Shown: positions 33,486 through 42,044, numbered from the stretch's first letter. The stretch: DNA of 64,000 nt from Nocardia vermiculata NBRC 100427 (GCF_001613265.1 NZ_BDCA01000020.1:62001-126000), one strand, 5' to 3'. The notes: generated by a model from the sequence alone, not told the origin. Numbers and translations are program-made.

Positions 33486-35189
33486 ATGACTGCCACCAAG
33501 ACCTCCCCGCCCCCCGCCGCCACACCGCCGCGGCAATCACTGCCGCGCCGGGGGCTGGCACTGCTACGCAACACCTGGCGCGGGCTCACCAGTATGCGCA
33601 CCGCGCTGATGCTGCTGTTCCTGCTGGCACTGGCCGCCATCCCGGGAGCATTGCTGCCGCAGCGCAGTCTCAACGCGCAGAAGGTCGACAAGTACATCGC
33701 CGATCGCGGCATGCTCGGTCCGTGGATGGACCGGCTGCAGCTGTTCGACGTGTTCTCCAGCTTCTGGTTCACCGCGATCTACGCCCTGCTGTTCGTCTCG
33801 CTGGTGGGCTGCATCGTGCCGCGCGTCTTCGATCACTACAAGGCGCTGCGCACCCCGCCGGTCATGGTGCCGCGCAACCTGGGTCGGCTGCCGCACCACG
33901 ACACGACCACGGTCGACGGCACTCCGGCCGAGGCGATCGAGCAGGCACAGCGGGGACTGCGGGGCTGGCGCGTGGTCACCCGTGACGAGAACGAGGTGCG
34001 CAACGCCCGTCCCGGCGAGGTGACCCTGTCCGCGGAGAAGGGCTACCTGCGCGAGCTCGGCAACCTCGTCTTCCACCTGGCCCTGGTCGGTCTGCTGGTG
34101 GCGGTGGCGGCGGGCAAACTGTTCGGCTACGAGGGCAATGTCATCGTGGTGGCCGACGGTGGACCCGGATTCTGCACCACCTCACCGGCGGCCTTCGACT
34201 CGTTCCGGGCCGGGCAGGTCAACGACGGCACCGGACTTACACCGATCTGCGTGCGGGTCAAGGATTTCGACGCCGACTACCTACCCAACGGGCAGGCGGA
34301 GATGTTCACCGCGAACATCGAATACCAGACCGGCGAGGATCTGACGAACGACACCTGGCGTGACACCACGATCCAGGTCAACCATCCGCTGCGCGTCGCC
34401 GGTGACCGGGTCTACCTGCAGGGGCACGGGTACGCGCCCACGTTCACCGTCACCTATCCGGACGGGACGAAGCGCACCCAGACGATCCAGTGGCGCCCCG
34501 ACGACGCGACCACCTTCCTGTCCAGCGGTGTGATGCGCTTCGATCCGCCGGGCGGCATGTACCCCGACGAAACCGAGCGGCGTAAGAACCAGCTCGCGAT
34601 CGAGGGCCTGTTCGCCCCGACGTCGTTGATGCACGGAAACCTGCTGACCTCCTCGTATCCCGAGATGCGGGATCCCGCGGTAGCGATCGACATCTATCGC
34701 GGCGAGACCGGCCTGGACACCGGACGGGCGCAGTCGCTGTTCGCACTCGACGGGGAGATGATCAAGCAGGGCCGGCTGGTCAAGCAGGAGCGGGTGAATC
34801 TGCAGCCGGGAGAATCGTCGACCCTGTCCGACGGGACCAAAGTGACGTTCGACGGTGCGAAGGAATTCGCGAATCTGCAGGTCTCGCACGACCCGGCGCA
34901 GAACTGGGTGCTGGTGTCCGCGGTACTGATGATGGCCGGGCTGCTGGTCTCGCTGCTGGTGAAGCGCCGCCGCATCTGGGTGCGCGCCTATCCGCAGGAC
35001 CCGGACGACGACGGTTCCGATAAACGACGTACTGTAGTAGAAATGGGTGGGCTGGCCCGCACGGACCAGGCCGGCTGGGGCGGTGAGTTCGACCGCCTGC
35101 GAACACGGCTGCTGGGTTCGGACTCCACAGCAGGCGCCAACCCCACAGAGCAGCGCCCGGTCACCCGGACCGAGAGCACGGGAGAGTGA
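33486..35189 (+). CDS. resB: Cytochrome c biogenesis protein ResB (Ccs1)
   Basis: A 567-residue membrane protein of the system II heme lyase. Three N-terminal helices (about 38-56, 91-110 and 193-212) and one near the C terminus (507-526) enclose a large extracytoplasmic domain (about 215-500) that holds apocytochrome. NTWRGLTSMRTALMLLFLLALAAIPG opens the family motif. It works with CcsB, whose start overlaps its stop by four bases. Equivalent to Rv0528. Confidence 0.93.
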   Translation: MTATKTSPPPAATPPRQSLPRRGLALLRNTWRGLTSMRTALMLLFLLALAAIPGALLPQRSLNAQKVDKYIADRGMLGPWMDRLQLFDVFSSFWFTAIYALLFVSLVGCIVPRVFDHYKALRTPPVMVPRNLGRLPHHDTTTVDGTPAEAIEQAQRGLRGWRVVTRDENEVRNARPGEVTLSAEKGYLRELGNLVFHLALVGLLVAVAAGKLFGYEGNVIVVADGGPGFCTTSPAAFDSFRAGQVNDGTGLTPICVRVKDFDADYLPNGQAEMFTANIEYQTGEDLTNDTWRDTTIQVNHPLRVAGDRVYLQGHGYAPTFTVTYPDGTKRTQTIQWRPDDATTFLSSGVMRFDPPGGMYPDETERRKNQLAIEGLFAPTSLMHGNLLTSSYPEMRDPAVAIDIYRGETGLDTGRAQSLFALDGEMIKQGRLVKQERVNLQPGESSTLSDGTKVTFDGAKEFANLQVSHDPAQNWVLVSAVLMMAGLLVSLLVKRRRIWVRAYPQDPDDDGSDKRRTVVEMGGLARTDQAGWGGEFDRLRTRLLGSDSTAGANPTEQRPVTRTESTGE

Positions 35190-36184
35190 ACATGCCGATC
35201 GACGAGACCCTCGCCGGTTACAGCAATCTCGCCTTCAAGACGGCGTTCGTCGTCTACCTGCTGGTACTGGCGATGTTGATCGTGCAGTACGCCTCGGCGA
35301 AGAAGAAGGTCACCACCGCGCAGGAACGTGAGCGCGAACTGGTGGGTGCGGGTGCGCCCGGTGCTGCGGGTGCCGAGCGGCCGCAGGTCCCGGGACGCAT
35401 CGAGCCGGTCGCCAAGCGCTCGCTGCCCGAACAGTTCGGCAACATGGCTTTCGCGGTCGTGTTCGTGGCCGTCGGTCTGCACGTGGCCTCGATCGTGCTG
35501 CGCGGCTTCGCGACTCACCGCTTCCCGCTCGGCAACATGTACGAGTTCATCACCATGGCGACGGCCGCCGCGGCCGTCACCGGCCTGGTATTCATCAACG
35601 AGCGCCGCTACCGCTCGATGTGGGTCTTCCTGCTGGTCCCGATCCTGATCCTGATGTTCCTGGCCGGGCAGGTCCTCTACGCCGACGCCGCGCCCGTGGT
35701 GCCCGCACTGAAGTCCTACTGGCTGCCGATCCACGTCACCATTGTCAGTATCGGCAGCGGCATCTTCATGCTGTCCGGTATCGCGAGCATGCTGTTCCTG
35801 CTGCGCATGCATCAGCAGGAGGGTAAGGAGTCGAGCAACCTGCTCGGTATGCTCGCCCGCCGCCTCCCCGATGCCCGCACCCTGGATCGCCTCGCCTACC
35901 GCACCACCATCGTCGCCTTCCCGCTGTTCGGCACCGGCATCATCCTCGGCGCCATCTGGGCCGAATCCGCCTGGGGCCGCTTCTGGGGCTGGGACCCGAA
36001 GGAAACGGTCTCCTTCATCGCCTGGGTCATCTACGCCGCCTACCTGCACGCCCGCGCCACCTCCGGCTGGCGCGAAACCAAGGCCGCCTGGATCAACGTG
36101 GCGGGCTTCGTGGCGATGCTGTTCAACCTGTTCATCATCAACATCGTGGTGAGCGGGCTGCACAGCTACGCCGGCCTGAACTGA
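35186..36184 (+). CDS. ccsB: Cytochrome c synthase subunit CcsB (CcsA family)
   Basis: A 332-residue polytopic protein, about eight helices, that carries heme across the membrane and attaches it to apocytochrome c together with ResB. The external tryptophan-rich heme motif is ESAWGRFWGWDPKETVSF near residue 268. Conserved histidines sit in VGLHVASIVLRGFATHRFPLGNMYEF, LPIHVTIVS and near the C terminus in LHSYAGLN. Equivalent to Rv0529. It ends the hemL-to-ccs operon and marks the left border of the accessory island. Confidence 0.94.
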   Translation: MNMPIDETLAGYSNLAFKTAFVVYLLVLAMLIVQYASAKKKVTTAQERERELVGAGAPGAAGAERPQVPGRIEPVAKRSLPEQFGNMAFAVVFVAVGLHVASIVLRGFATHRFPLGNMYEFITMATAAAAVTGLVFINERRYRSMWVFLLVPILILMFLAGQVLYADAAPVVPALKSYWLPIHVTIVSIGSGIFMLSGIASMLFLLRMHQQEGKESSNLLGMLARRLPDARTLDRLAYRTTIVAFPLFGTGIILGAIWAESAWGRFWGWDPKETVSFIAWVIYAAYLHARATSGWRETKAAWINVAGFVAMLFNLFIINIVVSGLHSYAGLN

Positions 36185-36194
36185 CGCCGGCGGT

Positions 36195-36830
36195 TCACAT
36201 CTCGTTGCCTCGGTCGATGCCGAGGGTGGCGATGAGGTCTTCGTGGAGCTGGAACCAGACTCGGTGGCACGAGTCGAGGTCGGTCTTGTCGATCCATTCG
36301 GGCTGCCCGTTCCGAGCCCGGTGTAATGCGGAATCGTAACGGGCCGAGTAACCGTCGAATCTGCCCAGGACGGCCGACAGGCGTTCGGTCACGGGGGCCA
36401 GTTCGCCGCCGAGTGCGGTGAGTTCGTCGAGGACACGCTCGTCCCAGCGGTGGTCGGTGTGCTCGTTCGGGGCGAACTTGTCGGACTCCGTCGGCCTGAT
36501 CTGCCAGTCGGTGACGGCACGTAGCAGGCGGGCGTTGAGTGGACGGAAGTCACGGTAGACCGCGGCGACGGCGTGTTCCGGGTCGGCGGTGCGGCGTTCT
36601 GCGGCGAGCCGACGTTCGTTCTCCGCTTTGCCCGAGTCGGTCAGTGACCAGCCGTCGAGGTCCGCGAACGCGACATGCTGGACCCAGCCTGCACCCGCTG
36701 CCTCGTGTAGTGCCCGGGCGGTGGCGTCGCGACCGGTCTCGAAACGGTCCCCGATCGCGGTACTGCCGGCGAAGCCCAGCAGCCGCACCGCGTGCAGGAT
36801 GAGCAGTTCCGGCGTGGACCGATATGTCAT
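36195..36830 (-). CDS. Winged-helix-type regulator, partner of the small HTH protein
   Basis: A 211-residue protein. Residues about 5-75 look like a winged helix (LLILHAVRLLGFAGSTAIGDRF, then VQHVAFADLDGWSLTDSGKAENERR). The rest is helical, with conserved-looking RDFRPLNARLLRAVTDWQIRP and WFQLHEDLIATLGIDRG. It resembles actinobacterial proteins found next to PEP-synthase-like genes (from memory). The ATG overlaps the stop of the next upstream gene (ATGA), so the two regulators are coupled. Probably senses a ligand in the C-terminal domain. Confidence 0.72.
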   Translation of the reverse strand: MTYRSTPELLILHAVRLLGFAGSTAIGDRFETGRDATARALHEAAGAGWVQHVAFADLDGWSLTDSGKAENERRLAAERRTADPEHAVAAVYRDFRPLNARLLRAVTDWQIRPTESDKFAPNEHTDHRWDERVLDELTALGGELAPVTERLSAVLGRFDGYSARYDSALHRARNGQPEWIDKTDLDSCHRVWFQLHEDLIATLGIDRGNEM

Positions 36831-37213
36831 GACTGCTTGTCCTGTCGTGCGCTGAGTCGGTTGACGTATTGCTGGACTGCCTGCGGTGAACGAAAGCCCA
36901 TCGCTTCGGCAATCTGTGCCCAGGTCAGTCCCTCGTTTCGAGCAGTGAAGAGCAGTCCGATCTCCACGCCGTCCAGCTCCGCCCGGGCCGCCGGGAGCAG
37001 TGTGAGAGCGCCCAGGAGCTCGTCCGGGGTGAGCTCGGCGGAGCGCCAGAGCGCGTACTGCGTCAGGTCGACCGCGGTCGGCGGGACGGGGGCCGGACGC
37101 CACGGCCGCGGCTCGAGTTGATCTGCACCCCGGTTCAGCAGCCGCTGCTGGGCATCGCGCTCGCGTTGCCACTGCGCCTGGTCGGCGCCCGCGATGTCGT
37201 GCTTGCGTTCCAT
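36827..37213 (-). CDS. Small helix-turn-helix DNA-binding protein
   Basis: A 128-residue cytoplasmic protein. The C-terminal third is a helix-turn-helix: EGLTWAQIAEAMGFRSPQAVQQYVNRL. The middle part is helical (LTPDELLGALTLLPAARAEL). AGCAGG nine bases upstream supports the ATG at 37213 over the one at 37222. It is divergent from the ATP-grasp/phosphohistidine gene, and the palindromic operator between them is its likely binding site. Recognition-helix style (WAQIAEAMG..SPQAV) matches the HTH protein at 52649 (WQAIADALEVSRQAV). Confidence 0.75.
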   Translation of the reverse strand: MERKHDIAGADQAQWQRERDAQQRLLNRGADQLEPRPWRPAPVPPTAVDLTQYALWRSAELTPDELLGALTLLPAARAELDGVEIGLLFTARNEGLTWAQIAEAMGFRSPQAVQQYVNRLSARQDKQS

Positions 37214-37232
37214 GCCGCCCATCCTGCTAGCA

Positions 37233-37261
37233 TCAACGAAATGTTGTCAACATTGTGTTGA
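37233..37261. promoter_or_regulatory. Tandem palindromic operator between divergent genes
   Basis: The 29 bases are symmetric about 37247, with only two mismatched pairs. They can also be read as two abutting copies of TCAAC-N5-GTTG(A): 37233-37246 and 37247-37261. The centre is AATGTTG-T-CAACATT (37240-37254). It overlaps the upstream GTG (37255) of the ATP-grasp gene, which argues for the ATG at 37273 as the real start. On the minus strand it contains TTGACA, a possible -35 element. The likely ligand is the HTH protein encoded next to it. Confidence 0.8.
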
Positions 37262-37272
37262 AAGCTGGTGTG

Positions 37273-38466
37273 ATGCTGACGGCGCTTTCGGATGCGACCC
37301 GTTCGACCTGCGGCGGTAAAGCGGCGACGCTGGGTGTGCTGTTGCGTGCCGGGGTGCCGGTGCCCGAGGGATTCGTGGTAGCTGCGTCGTCGGTCGCGGA
37401 AACCGTCGCCGGCACCCGGCCCGAGATCGTCGCCGGCGCCCGGCCCGAGGTCGAGGCCGGGCTGCGCTCGGCGATCACTCGCGCGCTCGACCGGCTGGGG
37501 GATCCTGTGGTCGCGGTGCGCTCGTCCGCGAGCGACGAGGACGGCCGACACGCGTCGGCGGCGGGCCAGTACGAGAGTGTCGTCGGTGTGCGCGGCAGCG
37601 ACGGCGTATGCGCGGCTATCACCACCTGCTGGGATTCCGCCCGCGCCGCACGGGTCGCCGCCTACCGGCGGCAGACCGGTCAGGACAACGCTCCCGGAAT
37701 GGCGGTGCTGGTGCAGCGCGTGATCGAGGCCGAGGTATCGGGCGTGCTGTTCACACCCCAGCGTCCGGGCGGATCGACCCGGATCGAAGCCGCGTGGGGG
37801 CTGGGCCTCGCCGTCGTCAGCGGGACCGTCACACCCGACAGCTATGACGTGACAGCGGACGGCGATGTCGATTGTGTGGTCGGCAGCAAACGAACCCGGA
37901 TCGACCTGACCCCCGAAAGCGGCGGCGTCGGTACGAGCCTTGTGGGGGAACAGGCGCGCACCGCGCGAACACTGCAGGACAGCACGGTGCGGGTGCTGGC
38001 GGGGATGGGACGCCGGATCGCGGCGATGCTCGGCGGTCCGCAGGATATCGAGTGGGCGATCGCAGACGATGCGATCTGGATCCTGCAGGCGCGCCCGATC
38101 ACAGCCGCCGTGCCGGCGAGCCGCACCGTCGATCAGGTCGTCCCCAGCCGGGCATTGGCCGGAGTGCCGGGCTCTCCCGGACTCGTGACCGCGACCGCGC
38201 GCATCGTCGGGAGCCCGGACGACTTCCACACCGTCCGTCCCGGCGACGTCGTGATCTGCCCCTGCACCGATCCGGCCTGGACACCGCTGTTCACCATCGC
38301 CGCCGGTGTCGTCACCGAGACCGGCGGCGCACTCTCGCACGCCGCGATCGTTGCCCGTGAATACGGCATCCCCGCCGCGCTCGCCATCCCGAATGCGACG
38401 ACCCACATCCGCAGCGGCGATCGGGTCGCCCTGGACGGCACCGCGGGGACGATCACCGTCCTCTGA
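37273..38466 (+). CDS. Short ATP-grasp/phosphohistidine protein (PEP synthase or rifampin phosphotransferase-like)
   Basis: From ATG 37273 the protein has 397 residues. Residues about 1-290 are the PEP synthase-type ATP-grasp domain (CGGKAATLGVLLRAGVPVPEGF, VAVRSSASDEDGRHASAAGQ, WGLGLAVVSG, IEWAIADDAIWILQARPI). Residues about 310-395 are the swivelling phosphohistidine domain with catalytic His in TETGGALSHAAIVAREYG. There is no PEP-binding barrel and no drug-binding insertion, which PEP synthase (about 800 residues) or rifampin phosphotransferase (about 865) require. It should autophosphorylate from ATP, but the acceptor is unknown. GTG 37255 lies within the operator and is disfavoured. Confidence 0.8.
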   Translation: MLTALSDATRSTCGGKAATLGVLLRAGVPVPEGFVVAASSVAETVAGTRPEIVAGARPEVEAGLRSAITRALDRLGDPVVAVRSSASDEDGRHASAAGQYESVVGVRGSDGVCAAITTCWDSARAARVAAYRRQTGQDNAPGMAVLVQRVIEAEVSGVLFTPQRPGGSTRIEAAWGLGLAVVSGTVTPDSYDVTADGDVDCVVGSKRTRIDLTPESGGVGTSLVGEQARTARTLQDSTVRVLAGMGRRIAAMLGGPQDIEWAIADDAIWILQARPITAAVPASRTVDQVVPSRALAGVPGSPGLVTATARIVGSPDDFHTVRPGDVVICPCTDPAWTPLFTIAAGVVTETGGALSHAAIVAREYGIPAALAIPNATTHIRSGDRVALDGTAGTITVL

Positions 38467-38510
38467 TCCCACCGAGAAAGGACAACGGGAGCAGTCTCCC
38501 GGGCACACTG

Positions 38511-39113
38511 ATGGCAGCCAGGTATCTCTACCTCGCACGACACGGTGCCGCCGATGCCCTCGGCAACCTCACGGGCACCGGCCGCGAGCAAGCCCGGCTC
38601 CTCGGCGCGCGCCTGGCACCGCTGCCGATCACCGCAGTCCGGCACTCCCCGCTGCCGCGTGCGGCGGACACCGCGAGAGAACTCGACCTGTTCCTGAGCG
38701 GGAGTGCCCCGGTAACCGAGGCCCCGGAACTCGTCGACCATGTGCCCTACGTGCCGGCCCCGGATGAGACTCCACCGTCGTGGGTGCCGTTCTTCGACGG
38801 CTACGACGCGGCGGAAGCCGCCGCGGGGCACGCGATCGCGCAGGCTCTCACCGCGCGGTTCGCGACCGCGCCCACCGGCCAGGAGGATGTGCACGAGGTG
38901 CTGATCACCCATGCCTACCCGATCGCGTGGCTGGTCCGTGATGCGCTCGATGCCCCTGCGGTGCGCTGGCTGGGCCTCAGCAGCGCCAACGCCGCGCTGA
39001 CCGTGATCGAATACCGGCGCGGCGCGCCACCGAACATCAGTATGTTCAACGACATGAGTCACCTCCGGCCCGAACTGCGCTGGACCGGGTTCCCCGAGGC
39101 CCTGCGCGCCTGA
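38511..39113 (+). CDS. Histidine phosphatase family protein downstream of the ATP-grasp gene
   Basis: A 200-residue phosphatase. The catalytic RHG is in YLARHGAADALGNLTGTGRE near residue 9, the helix SPLPRAADTARELDL follows, and the second His is in ITHAYPIAWLVRDAL. It is smaller than GpmA and resembles SixA/CobC-like phosphatases. It lies 44 bases after the short ATP-grasp protein in the same direction. A role in removing phosphate from a product or from a phosphohistidine of its neighbour is an attractive inference with no direct evidence. Confidence 0.85.
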   Translation: MAARYLYLARHGAADALGNLTGTGREQARLLGARLAPLPITAVRHSPLPRAADTARELDLFLSGSAPVTEAPELVDHVPYVPAPDETPPSWVPFFDGYDAAEAAAGHAIAQALTARFATAPTGQEDVHEVLITHAYPIAWLVRDALDAPAVRWLGLSSANAALTVIEYRRGAPPNISMFNDMSHLRPELRWTGFPEALRA

Positions 39114-39238
39114 GGGATTTTCGGTTCCGGAGAGGGAGCACCGATGCATGCCGGTTGTCGGAGGCCGGTGCTTGACTATGTCATCAGCGCGAATCGACCA
39201 TGGCTGCGCCTCGGGCGGCCGATCGAGAGGGACAGCAC

Positions 39239-40075
39239 GTGAGTGAATGGCAGTTGGGCGAGACGTTCCGCAGTATTCGCGGGGAGGTGCGCTGGGACCG
39301 GCTGGGGGAGCCGGGCGGCGAACCGGTCGTACTGCTGCACGGGACGCCGTTCTCCTCCTATGTCTGGCGCCATATCGCGCATTCGCTCGCCCGGCACTAT
39401 CAGGTGTTCGTGTGGGATATGCCGGGCTACGGTGCGTCGGAGAAGGCTGCGGGGCAAGATGTTTCGCTGGCTGCACAGGGGCGGGTATTCGCCGAGTTGC
39501 TGACGCATTGGGGGTTGCGTGACCCGCTGGTGGTCGCGCACGATTTCGGCGGTGCCGTCGCGCTACGCGCCCACCTGCTGCACGGCGCCCACTATCGCGC
39601 GCTCGCACTGGTCGACCCGGTGGCGTTGGCGCCGTGGGGATCGCCGTTCTTCCGGTTGGTCGGCGAGCATTCCGAGGTCTTCGAACAGTTGCCGCCGGCG
39701 CTGCACGGTGCACTGGTGCGCGAATATGTGAGTTCGGCCAGCAGTCCCGGACTGCACCCGGACGTGCTGGATCGCCTGGTCGCCCCGTGGCTCGACGAAC
39801 AGGGGCAGGCGGCCTTCTATCGGCAGATCGCGCAGGCCGATCAGCGCTACACCGACGAGGTGCAGGAGCGATATCAGGAGTTGAGCATGCCGACGGTGGT
39901 GTGCTGGGGACGCGAGGACACCTGGATCCCGATCGCGAAGGGGGAGGAACTCGCCGCCCGCATTCCGGACACGCGACTCGAACCGATTTCGGGCGCAGGA
40001 CATCTCGTGCAAGAGGACGCGCCGGCCGAACTCACGGCGATACTGCTCGAATTCCTGGAATCCCAACGGCTGTGA
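39239..40075 (+). CDS. Alpha/beta hydrolase, haloalkane dehalogenase/epoxide hydrolase type
   Basis: A 278-residue cytoplasmic hydrolase. The oxyanion-hole region is LLHGTPFSSYVW, and the nucleophile elbow is VVAHDFGGAVALRAH, with Asp where lipases have Ser, as in haloalkane dehalogenases and epoxide hydrolases. The catalytic His is in ISGAGHLVQEDAP, and the acid may be in CWGREDTWIP. The substrate is unknown. GAGAGGGA supports the GTG at 39239; an ATG at 39200 would add 13 residues. Confidence 0.87.
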   Translation: MSEWQLGETFRSIRGEVRWDRLGEPGGEPVVLLHGTPFSSYVWRHIAHSLARHYQVFVWDMPGYGASEKAAGQDVSLAAQGRVFAELLTHWGLRDPLVVAHDFGGAVALRAHLLHGAHYRALALVDPVALAPWGSPFFRLVGEHSEVFEQLPPALHGALVREYVSSASSPGLHPDVLDRLVAPWLDEQGQAAFYRQIAQADQRYTDEVQERYQELSMPTVVCWGREDTWIPIAKGEELAARIPDTRLEPISGAGHLVQEDAPAELTAILLEFLESQRL

Positions 40076-40129
40076 GTCCCGCCATAATCCTTTGACCTCG
40101 AGTGAACTCGAGGTGCGAGTGTCCATGTC

Positions 40130-40531
40130 ATGAGTACTGAACCTGCCGATACCGAACTCGCAGCCATCCACGCCGTGGTCGCCGCGGTGCAACATGCTCA
40201 GCGCAACGAAAGCGTCGACGACTTCGTCGCACTCTTCCGCGCCGACGCGATCTGGACCACGGGGCACGGCAAACGCCTGTTCGGCCGCGATGCCATCGCC
40301 GAATTCACCGCCACCGTGCTGCCCGGTGCGATGAGTGGCGGCCTCGTGCCGACCTACGAGGTCGAGCATGTGCTGTTCGTCCGCCCCGACGTTGTCGCGG
40401 TGAAGGCGCGCCAGAGCTACACCGTCAACGGCGAACCCGGGACCTCCCAAGGCTCACCCCTCTATATCCTGACCAAGGAGGCCGGTCACTGGCTCATCAC
40501 CGCCGCCCAGAACACCGAGGTCGTGGTCTGA
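40130..40531 (+). CDS. SnoaL-like/DUF4440 family protein
   Basis: A 133-residue NTF2-fold protein of the SgcJ/EcaC type: AAIHAVVAAVQHAQRNESVDDFVALFRADAIWTTGHGKRL, with the usual cone-shaped sheet continuing to WLITAAQNTEV. Members act as small hydrolases, isomerases or binding proteins; here the function is unknown. It follows the alpha/beta hydrolase by 54 bases in the same direction. Confidence 0.85.
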   Translation: MSTEPADTELAAIHAVVAAVQHAQRNESVDDFVALFRADAIWTTGHGKRLFGRDAIAEFTATVLPGAMSGGLVPTYEVEHVLFVRPDVVAVKARQSYTVNGEPGTSQGSPLYILTKEAGHWLITAAQNTEVVV

Positions 40532-40664
40532 GCCGCCGCCTGAAATCGTCGCCTGAAGTCGTCGCCTTCCTGAATCGGTCGGATCGGTGGTGGTGCTCGG
40601 TGCTCACAGCTGATTCACAGCCGGTCCCCACGTGGCCTCATGGTGCGTGGCCGAAGATGAGCCC

Positions 40665-41648
40665 ATGGAGACCGATGATTCGCATTCGAAGATGAACCGG
40701 GAGGTGCTGCGCAGCCGCACGCGGGTGAGCCGGCGTAGAGCGCTGATGCTCGGCGGGACGGTCGGGCTCGGCGGTGTGCTGGCGGCGTGTGCGACCGATC
40801 AGCGCTCTACACCGGCAACGGCATCGACAGGTGCGGCCACGGCCGCTCCGACCACCGCGGCGGCACTGCTGGACACCGCACCACGCTGCGTGGCGACCAC
40901 GGAGGAGACGCAGGGGCCGTACTGGTTCGATGTGGATTCGATTCGCGCCGATATTCGCGAGGACCGCCCGGGTGTGCCGTTCCAGTTGGCGATCCGGGTG
41001 CAGAACCTGAAGGCCTGTGCCGCAGACGGTTCCGGTGCGACCGCAGTCGGCAATGCCGTCGTGGAGCTGTGGCATTGCGATGCCGGTGGGGTCTACTCCG
41101 GCTTCGAGACGGGGTCGAATTCCGCCAATGCGGGCGGGCCCGGTGGCCCGCCGCCGGGCGGTGGTCCCGGTGGCCCGGGCGGTCCCGGTCGGATGCCGCC
41201 GAACGGCCCTCCCGGTGCCGACCCGATGGCCAACCCCTCGGGGGAGAAGTCCGATGGGTCCTACAGCGTCGGCGATTCCGAGTCGAAGACCACCGACGAC
41301 GGCACCTACCTGCGAGGCGCTCAGGTCACCGATGCGAACGGCATCGTGAACTTCACGACGATCTTCCCCGGCTGGTACGTCGGCCGCACCACCCACATCC
41401 ACCTGAAGGTGCACGTCGACAAGGCCACTGTGCTCACCACCCAGATCTATTTCGACAACGACCTGAAAGCGAAGATCTACGCACTGAGCCCGTACTCCGA
41501 TCACGCCGGCTGGGAATCCAACACCCAGAACGACAACGACGGAATCTTCGACGAGTCCGGAATGGTCACGGCGAAATGGAAGGACACCGCTACCCCGACC
41601 GCGAACAGCACCCTGCTCGGCGCCATCAATCTCGGCGTCGATACCTGA
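40665..41648 (+). CDS. Exported intradiol ring-cleavage dioxygenase-like lipoprotein
   Basis: From ATG 40665 the product is 327 residues. A twin-arginine-like signal (SRRRALMLGG, then LAAC lipobox near residue 41) suggests Tat export and lipid anchoring. The catalytic domain resembles the intradiol dioxygenase beta-sandwich: TEETQGPYWFDVDSIRADI, VELWHCDAGGVYSGFE, then FTTIFPGWYVGRTTHIHLKVH, holding the Tyr/His iron ligands. Between them a Gly/Pro-rich insertion of about 35 residues (near 165-200) is unusual. Secreted forms occur widely in actinobacteria with unknown aromatic substrates. Confidence 0.83.
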   Translation: METDDSHSKMNREVLRSRTRVSRRRALMLGGTVGLGGVLAACATDQRSTPATASTGAATAAPTTAAALLDTAPRCVATTEETQGPYWFDVDSIRADIREDRPGVPFQLAIRVQNLKACAADGSGATAVGNAVVELWHCDAGGVYSGFETGSNSANAGGPGGPPPGGGPGGPGGPGRMPPNGPPGADPMANPSGEKSDGSYSVGDSESKTTDDGTYLRGAQVTDANGIVNFTTIFPGWYVGRTTHIHLKVHVDKATVLTTQIYFDNDLKAKIYALSPYSDHAGWESNTQNDNDGIFDESGMVTAKWKDTATPTANSTLLGAINLGVDT

Positions 41649-41724
41649 GGTGCGTACTGTCCGCCTGGATCGAGCCCGAAAGCGTCCGCGCCTGGTGACA
41701 TCGACCGCCGCCTGATCTTGCTCG

Positions 41725-41835
41725 CTATTCCTGTGCACCGGGCTCGTCCGGTTCGTCGGCGCTGTCCGTAGGCCAGAAGACGGCCCACACTAGGACCACC
41801 AGGGGGAGGCCGGCAGCGAGGATCAGGCCGATCAT
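41725..41835 (-). CDS. 36-residue membrane microprotein
   Basis: Product MIGLILAAGLPLVVLVWAVF followed by an acidic tail (WPTDSADEPDEPGAQE). One membrane helix spans residues 2-21. The ATG overlaps the stop of the winged-helix gene upstream by four bases (ATGA), which strongly suggests real, coupled translation. The reading frame is also open back to an ATG at 41880. Third gene of a three-gene overlapping set; role unknown. Confidence 0.62.
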   Translation of the reverse strand: MIGLILAAGLPLVVLVWAVFWPTDSADEPDEPGAQE

Positions 41836-42044
41836 CGCGGAGTGGGGGGTCTCGCGCCGCCGCGGGCGGTGAGCCGCCATCTGCTGTGGTGGTGGGTCGC
41901 CGCGATCAGGCCGCGGGCGTGCAGGCGGGCGAGTGCATGGCGGGTCGTCCAGCCGGGCAAGGTGGTGCTGCGCTGGATCTGAGTGGTGGTGAGGATGCCG
42001 CCCGGTGCCAGGGTGGCGAGGATGATGCGTTCGGCGTTGTTCAC
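41832..42044 (-). CDS. 70-residue winged-helix protein
   Basis: A small DNA-binding domain: NNAERIILATLAPGGILTTT, then IQRSTTLPGWTTRHALARLHARGLI and the wing ATHHHSRWRLT. It resembles MarR/PadR-like single winged helices found in actinobacterial accessory DNA. GTG 42044 overlaps the stop of the upstream gene (GTGA), and its stop overlaps the microprotein start. Part of the coupled set facing the XRE regulator. Confidence 0.7.
   Translation of the reverse strand: MNNAERIILATLAPGGILTTTQIQRSTTLPGWTTRHALARLHARGLIAATHHHSRWRLTARGGARPPTPR

Noticed and set aside
37230..37272. A rifamycin-associated element upstream of the phosphotransferase-like gene
   Set aside because: The palindrome TCAAC/GTTGA does not resemble the GC-rich element I recall for rifampin-inducible genes, so rifampin induction is not claimed.
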